Below are positions 1 through 13,538 of a stretch of 64,000 nt of DNA, piece by piece. The DNA is from Scortum barcoo (Eukaryota; Chordata; Actinopteri; Centrarchiformes; Terapontidae): positions 11,620,271 through 11,684,270 of the forward strand of contig CM041536.1 in NCBI GenBank assembly GCA_023238725.1, read 5' to 3'. Below the pieces are notes generated by a model. The model worked only from the letters and a program-made list of their open reading frames with translations, ran no database searches and was not told where the DNA came from. The position numbers and the translations under genes are program-made. How positions within the stretch are numbered: position 1 is the first letter of the stretch; each line of letters starts with the position of its first letter.

Positions 1-1243
1 CACCGCTGTCACTTTACCCTGCCAAGAAATATTTCCAGCAGTAACCCCCCCCCCCCCATAGAAACATAACTTTGGTTGTACGGATTAAACGAACAAGATG
101 TAGTGTGTTAATTAGTGAGCTTTAAGTGTGTTGCTGAGCAGATTGTGTTATCTTTGGACAGAGCCAGGCTAACTGTTACCCCTGGTTTCAGGATTTATTT
201 AAAATAAGAGCAAACTAGAGCATTTCCAGGGACATTCATAAAGCAGAGAGAAAAATATAAAAAAAATTAAAAAGTCTTTATTTTATTCCCTGTATCCTCT
301 TTCTGACTGGCACAGTTAGAATACTGTTAACACAATTTCATTGAAAGGCAGTGTATGATTTTTTTATTTTCTTCATTCAGATCAGCGTAAAGACTGAGAA
401 TATATGATCTTAATCAGAAATGCACTAAATAGTACCCTAAATCCTTTATTTGTGTCATGAATTAACAATACAAAAAAGCTCTGCTTGACACTGATGATGA
501 CTGTTATTGGAGTCTTGGACCTTTTTTGCACCTCTGTGAACAAAGAAAAATCCACTACAACAGAAAATGGAGTAAGATCAATGCCAAGACCCCGGATGGC
601 CTGCACCGCCCACTACAGAGAGTGATAATGTAGTTCACAGATAAGGTAAGGTCAAACAGATGCCTGATGCTATTACAAAGAAAGGACGGGGGACACATAC
701 ACATTAATCAGTTGCGGGACTTTATGCTGTGCCTCTGTTCTCTCTCTCTCGGTCTGCCTGGAGGAGCCATCAAGTACGATTAGTTCAAGCAATAATGGCT
801 ACTGCTTAATCAGCAGGTCAATAGGCAATGTTACGCTTCATTCTTCTCATCTTGGCTGCTGCTAATATAACACTTAACAAGGAGAGCAATTCTGACCAGT
901 ATCTGGTACACACACACAGACACAATAAAACACATAAAGACACACAGACTGTAAAAGATACGCAATCTAATTCAACACCAGCAGCCTAAATGAGTTATCA
1001 CTACATTGTGACCACAAGACATGTCTGCTTTTGTTTTCTTTTTTTTTGGAGAAAAGGTGAAAATCAGAGGAAACATTACATAAACACAATAGACTTGTTG
1101 TATTATCCCTGCAGCCCTGCAACAGAGTGTAAAGTTCATTAAGCCAGGTTAATGCTAATCTTTGGCTTTGTGCAGGGGGGGAATGGGTTTTTAAGACCGC
1201 AGGCAAGAGGAACATCTGTTTGCAAAGACTAATTCTAATTTAG

Positions 1244-1273
1244 AGAGCTGCTGCTGCTGCTGCTGCTGCTGCT
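1244..1273. repeat. CTG trinucleotide repeat
   Basis: About ten uninterrupted CTG/GCT units in non-coding sequence. Confidence 0.9.
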
Positions 1274-1691
1274 ATACAGTCTTTAACAAAGGCAAGTGGA
1301 GCTGTTCCACTTCTAATTTTGGGAGTGCACATGGCACACAGAGTCTTTGCTCGGCGGATGGTGTAAGTGTTTGGGCAGAGCGGTGTGTAATCTCACCGCC
1401 ACACACTGTGAGATCAGCAGAACAGGAAGCAGCTCTGACCGTCTGACCAGAAATGGGACGGAATTAACGTCGCAATTATGTAAAGAGCAACCTTAAAATC
1501 AGGATACTTAATTTCTGTTTACAAACGTAATGAAGCCTTTTCTTCTGTTTAAATTGACGTGCCTCTCAGTGATGTCACATCCTGTCATGCATCTGTGAGC
1601 TAAATTTATTTATGAATGACTAACTGCAAATGCATAAATTACTTTCTATATAAATCTATAATAGGAAGTGTATTGAAATAACTAATTATAT

Positions 1692-1970
1692 CCATCCATC
1701 CATTATCTATACCTGCTTTATCCTGACACACAGGGTCGCAGGGTGTGCTGGAGCCTTATCTCAGCTGTCATTGGACGAGAGGCAGGGTGCACCCTGGAAC
1801 TGGATGCCAGTCAGTCACAGACAGACAAACCAATCACACTCACATTCACACCTAGGGGCAATTTAGAGTTGCCAATTAACCTAACCTGCATGTCTTTGGA
1901 TTGTGGGAGGAAGCTGGAGTACCCAGAGAGAACCCACGCAGGCACAGGGAGAACATGCAAACTCCATTTT
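1692..1970 (+). mobile_element. L2-type LINE 3' fragment
   Basis: Begins with repeated CCATC and continues with the phrases GGGTCGCAGGGTGTGCTGGA, AATTTAGAGTTGCCAATTAA, CATGTCTTTGGATTGTGGGA and GAGAACATGCAAACTCC. These are typical of the very abundant L2/CR1-like (Maui-type) 3' ends scattered through teleost genomes. There is no open reading frame; it is a truncated fossil. Confidence 0.75.
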
Positions 1971-4900
1971 TATTAATTAGTAATTATATACATTTTTTAA
2001 TTAATCTACTGATTATTCAATTGTTTATGATAGGAAGCAAGTAATAATGATAAATGGTGATCAGAAGTTACCAGGGCTCAAGTACATTATTTCCAATTTA
2101 AATGACTTTTAAGAGAAAACCAGCTAATCCTCACATTTTGATTGCTTCAACCAAAAAAGGTATTTTTACTTGGTTAATATTAATTAATAAGCCATATATT
2201 CTTTTTCAGTTGATAGTTTCCACTGCAGTGTGTATCTGGATTTCTCTCTTCTATTTACATCTCTGTGTGTGGACACAAAGCGTTAATGAGTACAGAGCAG
2301 AATCAATGTAAAAGGTCACATTAATCAAGATATCAATATCATTTGTGCAAAAAGGTTAAACCAGTAGAGTAACAGTGTTTCTCCAAAAACCCGGAAGAGA
2401 GAAGATGAAGGAAATTTTTGTTCCTCAAATCAATGCCAGGTGTTGTTTAGGATTATGAATTACAACTAAAATATGAATAACGACACAACCCAAGGCTTAC
2501 ACTTAGACCACACGTTTGTCATCTGTTTATATGCTCCGTGTCTGGTAACCACAAAGAAACTTGTGCAGCTCAAACATGTTGGTGGTGAAGTTATTAAAAT
2601 TTATTAATATGAATAAAGTTATTAATATTTTGTTGAATGTCACTTCAGTGTCTGAAAACACACGTGTATCCAGTGAGGACGCTGCACAGCACAAAACATC
2701 AAAGTACAAAAAGATTTGTACACACTTGTGTTCGCCACATCGTCTTGTATACTCAACAATCAATAAAGATGAGAAAGAAATGTAATAACTCAAATTTATT
2801 CTGTAAATGTTATATGAGCAGCTTGAGTCACAAAGAAGGCAGCTGAATAGTACTGCTGCTGGTACTGTTATGATTTCTACTGTCACAATTACTTTTTTTT
2901 TAATAACTACTTTTACTGGTGATGTTAATAACAATAATGATAATAACGATGACAATGAGGTTAAACATTCGCCATGAATATCAGTATCATTTGTCAAATG
3001 TATCAAAATCTATTCACTAGATCTTTAACAATCAACATGTTATGTTTGTGGTAATATCAAGTTAAGGCATAGCTGTCGGTGTGTAATTATAATCCACAGC
3101 ATTTCCAAGCCGTTTATAGAAGGGATGCTTTCCTAAGCTTAAAGGACTGTATCAGTGTTTTATGACCTTTTCTATAAATGATGTACTGTACACTTTCCTG
3201 CTGACAATTTTCAAATGACCTTCATGATGTAGAGTTTCAGAATACATTTATAAATGACAACTAAACATTCAAATGCAGTAAGGATTTTTCCACCTTTCCC
3301 ACCAACCTTCGGTTTTCACCTATTATGTTTTTTTTTTTTGTGTGTGTGTAATATTTTGAAACTAGTAAATGAACACAAATACAAATTACAGACCTTTAAC
3401 ATTTAACAGACTGTTTGAATCTCTATCACAGTGTCTATCTTTTTGTTTGTCAAAGATCAATTATTGTTAAGTGATGATGATGAATTTTATATGCAGGTTG
3501 ATCTGAAAGGTCTGCACTGCATTTGTATCATAGCAATCATTTTTTACATTAGCATGAGAAATTCCACAACAAATGCATATTTCAAGTGTGATTACCGTAT
3601 GGCGATGAATGAAATATCCAAATCACACAACATGATTTGGAAATTGTTTAGTTGTGAGAATTATGTGCAGTGAATGGAGTGAAATGTCACACATAACTAT
3701 TCAAATCACATATAACTATTAAACATTTAGGAAAAATACACTATTATTTTTTATTGATTATTGGCGGTACATAAAGAGCTCAGCCTGTTGACTTTATCTT
3801 ACAATAGTCGGGGTTACTGCTTTTCACTCCAGCTGTAAAAGAAATTATTCAGTTTAACAAGGTCAGAGCTCCCAGTAGTTAGATAGAGTAGAGGTAGAGT
3901 TACATAACTAGTTTAGCCTTTTGTATCAGTTCACCGCTGTGGATGAGACAAGAAGCTTCTTTCAAAGTCTACTTAAATATGGAGATGTGAGTGCCAAAAC
4001 AGCAATAACATGAGGAAACATGAAAGGAGTCCTTTGTCTCGGTGAAATCCCTTATCTCCTCCTGGGGGGGCAATTAGGCTAATAAGAGGATGACTAAGGA
4101 ATATGATTAGCCAAAGAGACCAAGAGATAAAAAAAAAAGAAGAAAAAAAACTGCATGTGATGTGTCTGACCCCTGCTGAGGTTACAGCAGCACTTTGACA
4201 CCCAGACGGTGGGCGTGCTCTTGCAAAAGATGCATAAAAAAGATTGGAGAACACCTTATTACATCAAGTCAGCGAACGCAAACTGTAAAAACATCCTGTT
4301 GAACATTTTCTATTTGCATAACGTAAACTTGCAGGTAATTTCACAACATTCAGGCTGTGGCTGGGTGAATATCTGTTAGCCCCCTTTGAGTTGTAATAAT
4401 CTTCCTTCCAGACAAAGTGATGTTCGGAGATGTCCTGCATCAGTGTGTTGTCCTCTCTTCAGTCTCAGAAATGCTTTGGGCTGGCTTTAGAAGGGGGTGA
4501 TGATAAGCGTCGCTCACACACACTGGAGCCACGCCAGTGTCGCTGCATTGTGTGGACAAAAGATCCACACTGTGCCGATGCATTTTGAGGCTTGCGTGAG
4601 AGACACTTGCTATCAGAGTGCCATTGAGCCTATTGACTCCTAATTAACCAGCTTTGCTTTCAAACAAGATGGTAATCCGGCTGTAATTAGGGATACTATG
4701 TCACACACGTTGCAGCCTCGACGGCAATCTGCTTACGGCGGGGAAAAGGAATGAAAGGGAGACTGTCTTAAAGTAAACAAATGGACAAGGCCGCAGGAGG
4801 AGGCACACACACATACACACAGAGGTGGTCACTGCAATATAATGTAGCATACAGGCACACAGAGTAATGAGGACACTGGACGATATAGGTGGGAAGACAG

Positions 4901-5687
4901 GACACAAACACGCATGGTGAGAGCAGTGGGCAGAAAAATGTTTAATAGAAGTGGCAATGAGAGATGTGCAGAGGCCTGACCGCAGCACAGGAAATAAAAA
5001 CAGGAGAGGGTGGTGTTTCATGCTTTGCACTTTATTTATTAGTACACACAGCAGTGAGAATGTGAGGAGGATGAGGAGGAGGAGAGGTGATGTTTTTTTG
5101 TTTTTTTTTTACCACATGGGTTAGCTGTATGGTGGTGGTGGGGGGGGTGGTGTTTCCAGTGTGAACAGCAGCCATATTAAAGTAGCACATGAAGTTGGAG
5201 GCAAAAGAAGAAACGGTGATGAGGCTATGACATCATCCCTACGCATTCAACTTTACAAACTGATGGCAGAGGAAAGGACACGCAGCCCGGTGGAGTCGGT
5301 GGACGCACGCGCACGCACGGCACGGCACGGCACGGCACACAAACTCCCCCAGCACGCGGAGGGGTGCGTGGCCGTGGTCGCCTGTGCATCGCCCACAGTG
5401 GGCTTTGTGATGGTTTGCAACATGGTGCAGACTGGCTGCAGTGGATATTATGTCATTTTCTTTCTTTTTTTTTTTTTTTCGGAGAGCGCACCGTGTGGCT
5501 CCCTGACCCGCTCATCATTTGACGAGATTTGGAAGGCTCATCGCAGCATCCCCATTTCTCGTCACCCCCACCCCCAACACCCCCACTTCATTCAACACCC
5601 CCACCTCTTTTTTTTTTTTTCCTCTCCCCTTCCCCCCCCTGCATCACCATCAGCATCAGCATCATCCGCACCAAGATTCATACTCAC

Positions 5688-5802
5688 CACATACGCTTCC
5701 TGGGTGGAAGACAATGTTCTTTGTTGGAGGCGGTCACCCCCAGAGCCAGCTGCATTACAGTAATGTATTTCTGGTAGTTCACCATGGTACTGTCCACCGC
5801 TA
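5688..5802 (-). CDS. tjp1: tjp1 (ZO-1) alternative 5' coding exon
   Basis: Seen: an AG acceptor at 5803-5804, a strong GTGAGT donor at 5687-5682, and an ATG at 5785-5783 in an ideal ACCATGG context. From that ATG the exon reads MVNYQKYITVMQLALGVTAS and continues to ...PPRKRMW, ending in phase 2. Known, from memory: this peptide resembles the alternative N-terminus of predicted vertebrate tight junction protein ZO-1 isoforms, and human TJP1 lies close to APBA2 on chromosome 15, as apba2 does here. Two starts are possible: the internal ATG with a local promoter, or read-through from the CARD exon 10 kb upstream, whose phase-1 end joins this acceptor in frame. The next exon, expected to begin PDZ1, is not in the window. 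Family assignment is moderately sure; the exon itself is well supported. Confidence 0.62.
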
Positions 5803-6050
5803 CTAAAAATCCAACCCAAAGAAAAGCACAGGTGATCATATATTTCTTTATTCCCTGGCATCCGCCTCCGCTGCGTCTTCCGCGCTCAGCATCACAACGC
5901 CATTTCCAGCGCTGAAGGACTGACAGTGGAAACACTCCCCAAGGAGCTGAGCGAAAGGTGCCGTACCGCTGCGACCCATGTCTGCAATGACACTCTGACC
6001 GTGTTTCAGCGCTCGCAAACACACCGCCGATCCATCCGATTTCTCTCTCT

Positions 6051-6099
<49 letters not shown>

Positions 6100-6410
6100 G
6101 AGAGAGAGAGAGTGTTTCTTTTTCTTTTTTTTTTCCTCTCTCAAATAAAACACGGTCAGGATTTGGACATGCTCTCCTTCTTCCTCCTCCTCCTCCTCCT
6201 CCTCCTATCCGGGGCTGGAAACACTCTCTTAAAAAACGCTGCAGCGTCCAGGCGTCCGTGTGTGTGAGGTAGGGGAGAGAGTGTGTGTACAGTGTAGTCA
6301 GAGGGGAGCGACTGACTGAGGGAGGGGAGGAGGAGGAGGAGGAGGAGAGGAGGAGGAGGAGGAGGAGGGAGGGGAGGAGGAGGAGGCGAGGGACCGATTC
6401 ATTTGGAGGT
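5803..6410 (-). promoter_or_regulatory. GC-rich candidate promoter region for the short tjp1 transcript
   Basis: Immediately upstream (minus-strand sense) of the exon with the ACCATGG start. It is rich in CpG around 5860-6040 and carries GT, GA, TCC and GGA tracts between 6050 and 6390. The position and composition fit a CpG-type promoter or 5' UTR. No TATA box was seen and no transcription start can be fixed from sequence alone. Confidence 0.35.
6051..6387. repeat. compound GT/GA/TCC/GGA low-complexity tract
   Basis: (GT)n at 6051-6068 runs into (GA)n at 6068-6112; then (TCC)n at 6183-6206 and a long (GGA)n purine tract at about 6320-6387. The strand asymmetry flips between pyrimidine and purine within 200 bases. 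Confidence 0.9.
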
Positions 6411-7994
6411 GCTCAGTTGTAGCATCTGTTCAGAAAGTCTACAGTTTGTCTTTAATGACTTGTTAACTGTGGCTTATTTGGGGAGTATCTTTGTGTTCCA
6501 CAATACTTCACTTCCTGGAAGCAGTAATGACTCACAGAGGCGCAGCTACAGTCCCCCTCTACTCCTTTTTTTTTGAGAGGTGGGGGGAAATTTTTCTTGG
6601 CTTTTTCAGAATGAGATGTTTTTCGACAGAAAACACATTTTGGCATGTCCCACAAGGTGAAGCACAGGTGTAGCTAAACAATAAAAGGAATGATGGAATT
6701 GAATTTCATTTGACTGCTTTCATCTGTAGCACAAATTTTAGCTGAATTTTCAAAAAATGTGAATTACTGTTTCCATCCACTACCGTTATGACAATATTAG
6801 GAGTCACTGAAATAAACAGTTGGAGGCCCCAAGGGCATCACTTTGTTTTGACAATACCTTTAAAGCTAAAACTTTTAACAAAAAACTACAGTGGTTCGGG
6901 GGAAAAATTGCATCAAAAGGGATTAACCTACTGCAAAGTCATTTGTCTGAAATGACTGAGTGTAAAATGCACAACAACATAGCTTGCACAAGGAACAGTC
7001 ACCCGTCATGCATCACAACCACAGCTGCAACACTAAACAATGCCAATGTCGCATCTCGGCGTTCTCAAGAAAGCACCAGTGCATGTCAGTCTGCCCTGCA
7101 GTGAGAAGATCCAATATCACCGCCTTAAAACTCGAAGGGATAATGTTAACAGTGTTAGCTAAGGATAATAAATCCACTTTACCTTTATATGATAGGTTGA
7201 AAATTCCCTGTTGTTTCAATACTGCATATTTTTTAAAGTCAGAGAAACAGATAGTTTACAAGTCAAGCTCAACCAATCGTGACTCATTCAAAGCACAATG
7301 TTTAAATACTGATATGTGAGAATTAGATTATTTCTATTTATTCATCCATGTTAATTTTAAAACAATCTGAAATCACTGATTCTGATTCTGCAAAATAAAT
7401 TCACATAATTATACTCAAATACTCAAATTACACTTTTAGGAAGCGATGAGGACACATTTTTTTGATAGAAAAAATGACCCCAAATGACACCTGTGGGTGC
7501 CGCTAATCCTCCAGGTGATGCGATTAAAATGATTTATTCAAATTTTTTTGTCCATTTCAGCTGAACATTTTATTGTGTTTTCCACTGTTAACATTGTTAG
7601 TACCACCTGTGAGTTTCCTGTTATGAGAAAAGTCTATTAGCAGTTAGTCTAACACTTGTCTGTGGGTTGACCAAAAAAAAAAAAATGTAATGGGCCCTCA
7701 AGCTTATGTGGTATAGAGCCTGGCTACTCATATCCAGAGCAAGAGAAAGTGGTTTCAATCTAACCACTAGATGCGGTTTGCATTATAATGTAATGCTTTG
7801 AGATCACAATTAACCTTAAAAGTCTGACTTAGTTTGCTGGGCAGGGTAATCTAATTCAGTTTGCTTTATTTAAGAGTGACACAAAATGTTGGCTAATTAA
7901 ACTTAAATGTCAAACACAGTTACACTGGAAAACAAACTAAAAGGCGACCATCCTTTGGTTGATCTGGTGGTTCACGCAGCGTATGTCACATTTT

Positions 7995-8140
7995 ACTAAG
8001 ACAGTTTTAATTGTGTGATGGACACGCACAATACACCCAGTGCACCCTCTAACTCACACATACAGACACTCACCATCACACCTACAGATGATTTTCAGTT
8101 GCCAGTTTAATTGACATGCAAATGTCTTTGGACTGTGATA
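7995..8140 (+). mobile_element. degenerate L2-type LINE fragment
   Basis: A more decayed copy of the element at 1692-1970, keeping CATGCAAATGTCTTTGGACTG and the upstream TCACACCTACAG stretch. Confidence 0.45.
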
Positions 8141-10108
8141 GAGAAATTGTACTGTGCTACACTCAGTATATTTATTATTATCTGAAACTGCAACTTGCAT
8201 CATCAACTATATGTTCAAACATTGACAACCCCTCCTGCTCTTAGAGTGTACCAGCTATGAGACTTATTAACAGACTTATTCTACTGAACTAATTTGACAA
8301 GGCTTTTTCCCTGAATACACCTTATACCTATTTTATTGAAATTCTTTTAATGGATTCATTACATTTATACTGGACATCACTGGAATATGAAGTCCTTGTG
8401 TTTTGAACATTTCCTATCTGTTCCAACCTCCAACCATATAATTTTTTCTGTCTTTTTCCACTTGTGCTCTTTTACACCCAGCAAGAGCAAGAGCGATTTA
8501 CATCTCCTTTCCTTTCACTTTTTGTCTTCTGGGTGGGTTATATTGGGAACTGTACTATAATTAAGAGTTGTTTATAAAGTTTTATTGGTGATGCCAAATG
8601 CATATCATAAACAAAACAACAACAAATAGCAGTTCATCTTGATAATTATATGACCACTTTATATCACATACCATTAGGCTGCATTTAAAACTTTAATTAA
8701 GTAATTTAAAGTTATAGTGATATATTATGATGCTTGACAGAGAAAATATGTTTCTCAGTTCTGCTGCCAATCATTTAGTGTTTGTTGAAATCATAGAGGT
8801 GCAGTACACAGCAGCTCAGTCTCAGTGGACTGTGCCCACACCACCTGTCATTAGCAGCAAACAGAGGCTGGCGTGGGTTGTTCTTCAGTCAATAGACTGA
8901 CACACTGGTGCCGTTCTAAGTTTTAGAGTAAGTCGATTAGTCTAGACTTTGAAGTCTTAGAGGAGAGAGCCGCCTTCTCACCTGAGTGGAGAAGTGTACT
9001 TCTCACTCTCACTGAAGAAGACAGACTAAAATAAAGAGTCTGAGAACCACTAGTGTCTGAGGAGGCCAGATAAACAGAAATTTTATCTCCCACCAGCAAA
9101 GAAATGCTACAATAGAGAAAATAGCTGTTATAAGCATTGTGTGATAAAGGGATTATCTAGTCTGTTAATTAGAAAAAAATGGACTGGAGCACATCCTAAA
9201 AATGAACTTGAGTAACTGTTGTGTCCTACAGCAGACTTCCACCATACAGCTAAACAGGCAGAGCATGGCACTGACAGTGCCAGTGTCAGGGGAGCAAATC
9301 CCTCTGTGGCACAGTGTTGCTAAAAATGTATGCACCCATGGCACTGTAGTGCTCTATGGATGAAAGGGATGTGAGTTATGCGGATCTAAAGTACGGACAG
9401 TGTAAACTTCTTTTTGGGAATTGAGGTGTATTCATATAAGACTACACGTTAAAGTACACAGCAGCGTGCATTTATGTAAAATTAAACATCTGATTGAATT
9501 ACAAGGAAATGGTTAAATCAAATGATAAATGTTCCTATTTCTAAGTCTGCATGGCTAGGTAATTTTAGATAACAATATTTACAACAAAGCCTAACATAAT
9601 ACACAGAGAATGAACATCAGGCCCTTTCTAAAATTTAAAACAGCTCTTTTTGTGGTTGCCAGTGAGTTACTTCTGGGTGAGTGGAAGTAGAAAACCCTTC
9701 AGGGCATTAATGGGACCCAAATTCATCCAGTGCTCAGATGTCCAAAAAATCCTCCATGCAGTACCTGCTGCAGAGAAGGCTTCTAACCCTATCTGAAATT
9801 AGAAAATATTTCATTTTGAAATGAACGATAATAGTAAGACACTTGTGTACACTTGAAACAAGCATGGATTCTACACACTTCAGTGTCTGGAGAATAAGCA
9901 TTGAATAAGCATTGAGAATAAGTGATCATAACAGTTTAAATATCATATAATGTCAGTGAGTCAAGCAGTGAGGACACACATTTCTTCGGAGGTTGGCATC
10001 TTAAATTCACAAATACAACAGTTAAAAACATTTTTTGGCTGATTAGAGTGTTTTTAGATATAGTACATTTTAATTTGATTACCTTTGGGAATTATCACCC
10101 ATCTCTGG

Positions 10109-10217
<109 letters not shown>

Positions 10218-11354
10218 GACACACACACACACACATTATTAAAAAGCAATATGCAAAATTGTTTTGTTTTTTTTGGCCACTTGGGGGCAGTAGAAAAACA
10301 TTCACAACTGACATATTGTCACCCTTCAAGCTGATATTGCAAACTTTTTTAACATTTGCTTATTTAGCCTACATATACATCAGATATGGAGCAACAATGT
10401 CATTCATTTAGAGCTGTGTTTGTACCTGATGAATAAAATCCAAGATTAACTCTGTTTAGCTGTTTTTGGTCCCTACCAACTCACGTGGGAAATATCTGTC
10501 ACTTGTTAAATATTCCACTATGTTCACTAGCTAGTCTCTAACAATGTCTGTCTGCTGTTGTGGTGCTGAGCAGGTAGTGTACGGCATGTTCAACAAGCTT
10601 TTTCAGGGAAAACAGCTGCCTGCTGTGACCGACAATGACGTTATGAGAGCAGTGAGAGTAACCTGGAGCAGCAGACAGACAGCTAAACTCATTATAAAGC
10701 TTGGTAAACCCAAAGGGAGCTGCAGATCCTGGTATCACTGTAGGTATATTATGAGTATTGTCACAGTGTCATCTACATTGTCATCTATATTTATTCTCAT
10801 AAAAAGCTCAATATGAAAAACAAGTCCAGATAAAATGAAACTTTAGTTCTGGTGTTGGTGGGCTGACCTCATGACCTTGGTAGTTTTAAAATCCTGCCTT
10901 TGGTACTGGCAAGGAGAAGTGATAACAACAATTACAATTTAAGCCAAAATCAATATCAGATTTGTAGGCCAGTGGAAGTGAAAGTATTTGTACCAAATTG
11001 TGTGTAACAATAAAATAGCTGACTCTAGCAGAAAATAATTCGGGAAACATGATGGTACGATCGGCTGGGACCATGTTGGATTATTCAGTCTTCCCAAACA
11101 GAGAAGGTCCACACCGAGTCTTGGCTGCACGCTGGCAGTGACATCACTACTTCCTGTTAGTGGCCTCTTGAATCCAGTCAACAACAAATACAGTGCTAAT
11201 GCAATCATCAGAGCGGAGTAGCGCTCCAACAAAACGACCGTTACCTTCCATTGACGAGGACGCCATTCAGATAACTCTCCTGATTAATCAGACAGTCCGG
11301 ATCATCATTATCAAGCATGTAAGACACAGCAGTCATTAGTGGATGGGGAAACCA

Positions 11355-11387
<33 letters not shown>
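11355..11387. repeat. CA dinucleotide repeat
   Basis: Perfect (AC)n of about 33 bases, followed by a CTCT-rich segment. Confidence 0.9.
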
Positions 11388-12026
11388 AAGCCTCCCTCTC
11401 TCTCTCACTCTCTCTCTTTCACAGACACACACACATTACAGGGAGCGTGTATGGGAACCAGTAGTAGTGTGTGTCAGTGGGGAAGCATTGAGACAGCAGT
11501 GGGTCAGTGGTTGTGCTGCAGTCCGAAGCCCACTGCATACCCATGCACACTCCACTGCAGCACTTTGATTTCACATTGGCATCCCTCCTCTGCATCTCCA
11601 CAGTAATGGCTCTGAGCAGCATGCCCCATCATTACCCTTCTCACTTGAGAACCCACTGCTGACATCTTTTATTATCTGCCGCGCATTTGCACACACAATT
11701 TTGCACAGCTGGCGCAGGCACGCTCACGCAAGTAAGTACTTTTTTTTTTTTTTACTTTCTCCAGCAAGTAAATAGGACACATGGGGCTGCCCTTCTTTTC
11801 TGGTGTCCTTAGACTCTCTTGTCCACTTTATTTCGCACAGCATCAAAGCTGGTTTGTAGGACTCAGAGGCTGTTCCCAAAGGAGACAAACCTGGACGAAA
11901 GCCCTAAGAACCACTACCGCTGTAACACCGTGATTTATTACTTTTGCACCAAACGAAGAGGAGAAGTTCACAGAGAAAGTCCTCTTCACATGAATGCACT
12001 GCACCAAGAAGAACAAGAGTAATGAA

Positions 12027-12069
12027 ACACACACACACACACACACACACATACACACACACACACACA

Positions 12070-12125
<56 letters not shown>
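12027..12125. repeat. CA dinucleotide repeat with AT interruptions
   Basis: Nearly 100 bases of (AC)n with two ACAT interruptions. Confidence 0.95.
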
Positions 12126-12127
<2 letters not shown>

Positions 12128-12384
12128 CACACCTCACCACAAGTCAGTGCTGTCGCAGTGCTTTCTCTCTATGTGCTGTGAGGTGAGTCATCAGCACAGA
12201 GAAGCATAACCTCACAGCTCCAGCTAATCTCTCCTCTCCTCCTCCTCCACCTCCTTCTCAACCTGCCAGCATCTCATTTTCTCCACTTATGGGTGAAGGC
12301 ACGCTGACTTACATCATCGCTGCAGCCTCACATATACATATAAGGCCACAGATCCAAACACATGGCCAACACATCCTCAGTGAA

Positions 12385-12385
<1 letters not shown>

Positions 12386-12419
<34 letters not shown>
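12386..12419. repeat. CA dinucleotide repeat
   Basis: Perfect (AC)n of about 34 bases. Confidence 0.9.
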
Positions 12420-12421
<2 letters not shown>

Positions 12422-13502
12422 GATATATCCTGCAGCTACAAAAAAAAAAGCCAGTTACACAATCAATATATCTGCGTAATCATGTATCTAATGCCCTTAA
12501 ATCAGCACTTTGATTTAATAGTTCAGAATGAGAGGGTTACTCAAGAGGTTTTACATGCTGGTTTAAAAAATTACAGCAGTCCCATGAAAGCAGCCCATGG
12601 AAGTCAGCAGCCTCTTAATCTGGATTCAGGCAGCCACACATCCTGCGCTGCTCTTACAGTGATACATAGGTCCTTTGTGCCCTTTAAGACAGGAGCCCAG
12701 AGATGTGATTAAATGCTGCATGTTCACTCTCAGTCAGCAGGATACTGACCAGAGGCGGACACAAAAAGCCAAACTAATAAACACAGTGTCTCTTTGAACC
12801 CGCGCAGCTGACAATCAATCTGCTCCTCTGCTGTGTATCAGAGAAAGTGTGCAGAACAGGGTGGGTGAAAAAAAAAAAAAAAAGCTCACACACGACTTCG
12901 TGTGCGGAGATGCAGTTCACCACGAGGGAAGATATTCCCAGGTTGGTTTTACATTTATAACAAGCGCGGCGGCTGCAGACGTGCTCCACTCTCTCACACT
13001 GGAGACACATGCTGGCACACAAATTCTGAAGCCAAGCATCCATGACTTGAGGCAGTTTCTGTCCTACTTCTCCTAAGAGTGAACAAACAAAAGATTATGC
13101 TGTTTTTATCTAGACGTACATGCAGTCAACCTTGCCCGACGCTTCACCCGCTCTCACTGTGTCTGAACCGGACTGTGTCATCGTGTGACGCTCAAACATG
13201 AATTCAAGGATGCATGAAAAAACACAACAAAGGCAACACAAACAATCTCCCCAAGTTTTGCCCCTGCTAACACCAACAGACACATGTGAGCACGCCAGGA
13301 TCCAGTGAGCATCGTCACATCCATCACACGTCTTTGGAAAATAAAGCACCTTATTCTGAAATGACATTTCAAGAGGACTTACATTGCCTTGCTAGCGTAC
13401 TGCATCTCCTGTGGAAGCTCTGTGACCATTCTGACTCTATGTGCTGCGATGCTTGTGTTTTGTGTGTGTTGGTCTGTTTCTGTCAGCCTGGCTGTGTGTG
13501 TG

Positions 13503-13504
<2 letters not shown>

Positions 13505-13537
<33 letters not shown>
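13505..13537. repeat. GT dinucleotide repeat
   Basis: Perfect (GT)n of about 33 bases, orientation opposite to the neighbouring CA arrays. Confidence 0.9.

Positions 13538-13538
<1 letters not shown>

Larger units (their letters stand above)
1..5687 (-). other. presumed tjp1 intron; no exon seen
   Basis: No reading frame here shows domain-like sequence or good paired splice sites on either strand. Contents recognised: a dispersed repeat copy at 83-185, a CTG run at 1244-1273, and an L2-type LINE tail at 1692-1970. The last 500 bases become GC-rich, with CGGCA pentamer repeats near 5315-5340 and poly-T/C tracts. The first PDZ exon of ZO-1 is not present, so this intron continues past the left edge. 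Confidence 0.45.

Noticed and set aside
2527..3006. 159-codon minus-strand open frame
   Set aside because: AT-rich, Leu/Ile/Ser-biased translation with no recognisable motif or splice partners; looks like chance.
5161..5763. 200-codon plus-strand open frame
   Set aside because: Composition is driven by poly-T (poly-Phe) and CCCCAC runs; no domain, no good start context, and the real exon is on the opposite strand at 5688-5802.
11843..12209. Several overlapping open frames on both strands around 12 kb
   Set aside because: They are translations of a CA repeat (Thr-His / Cys-Val runs).
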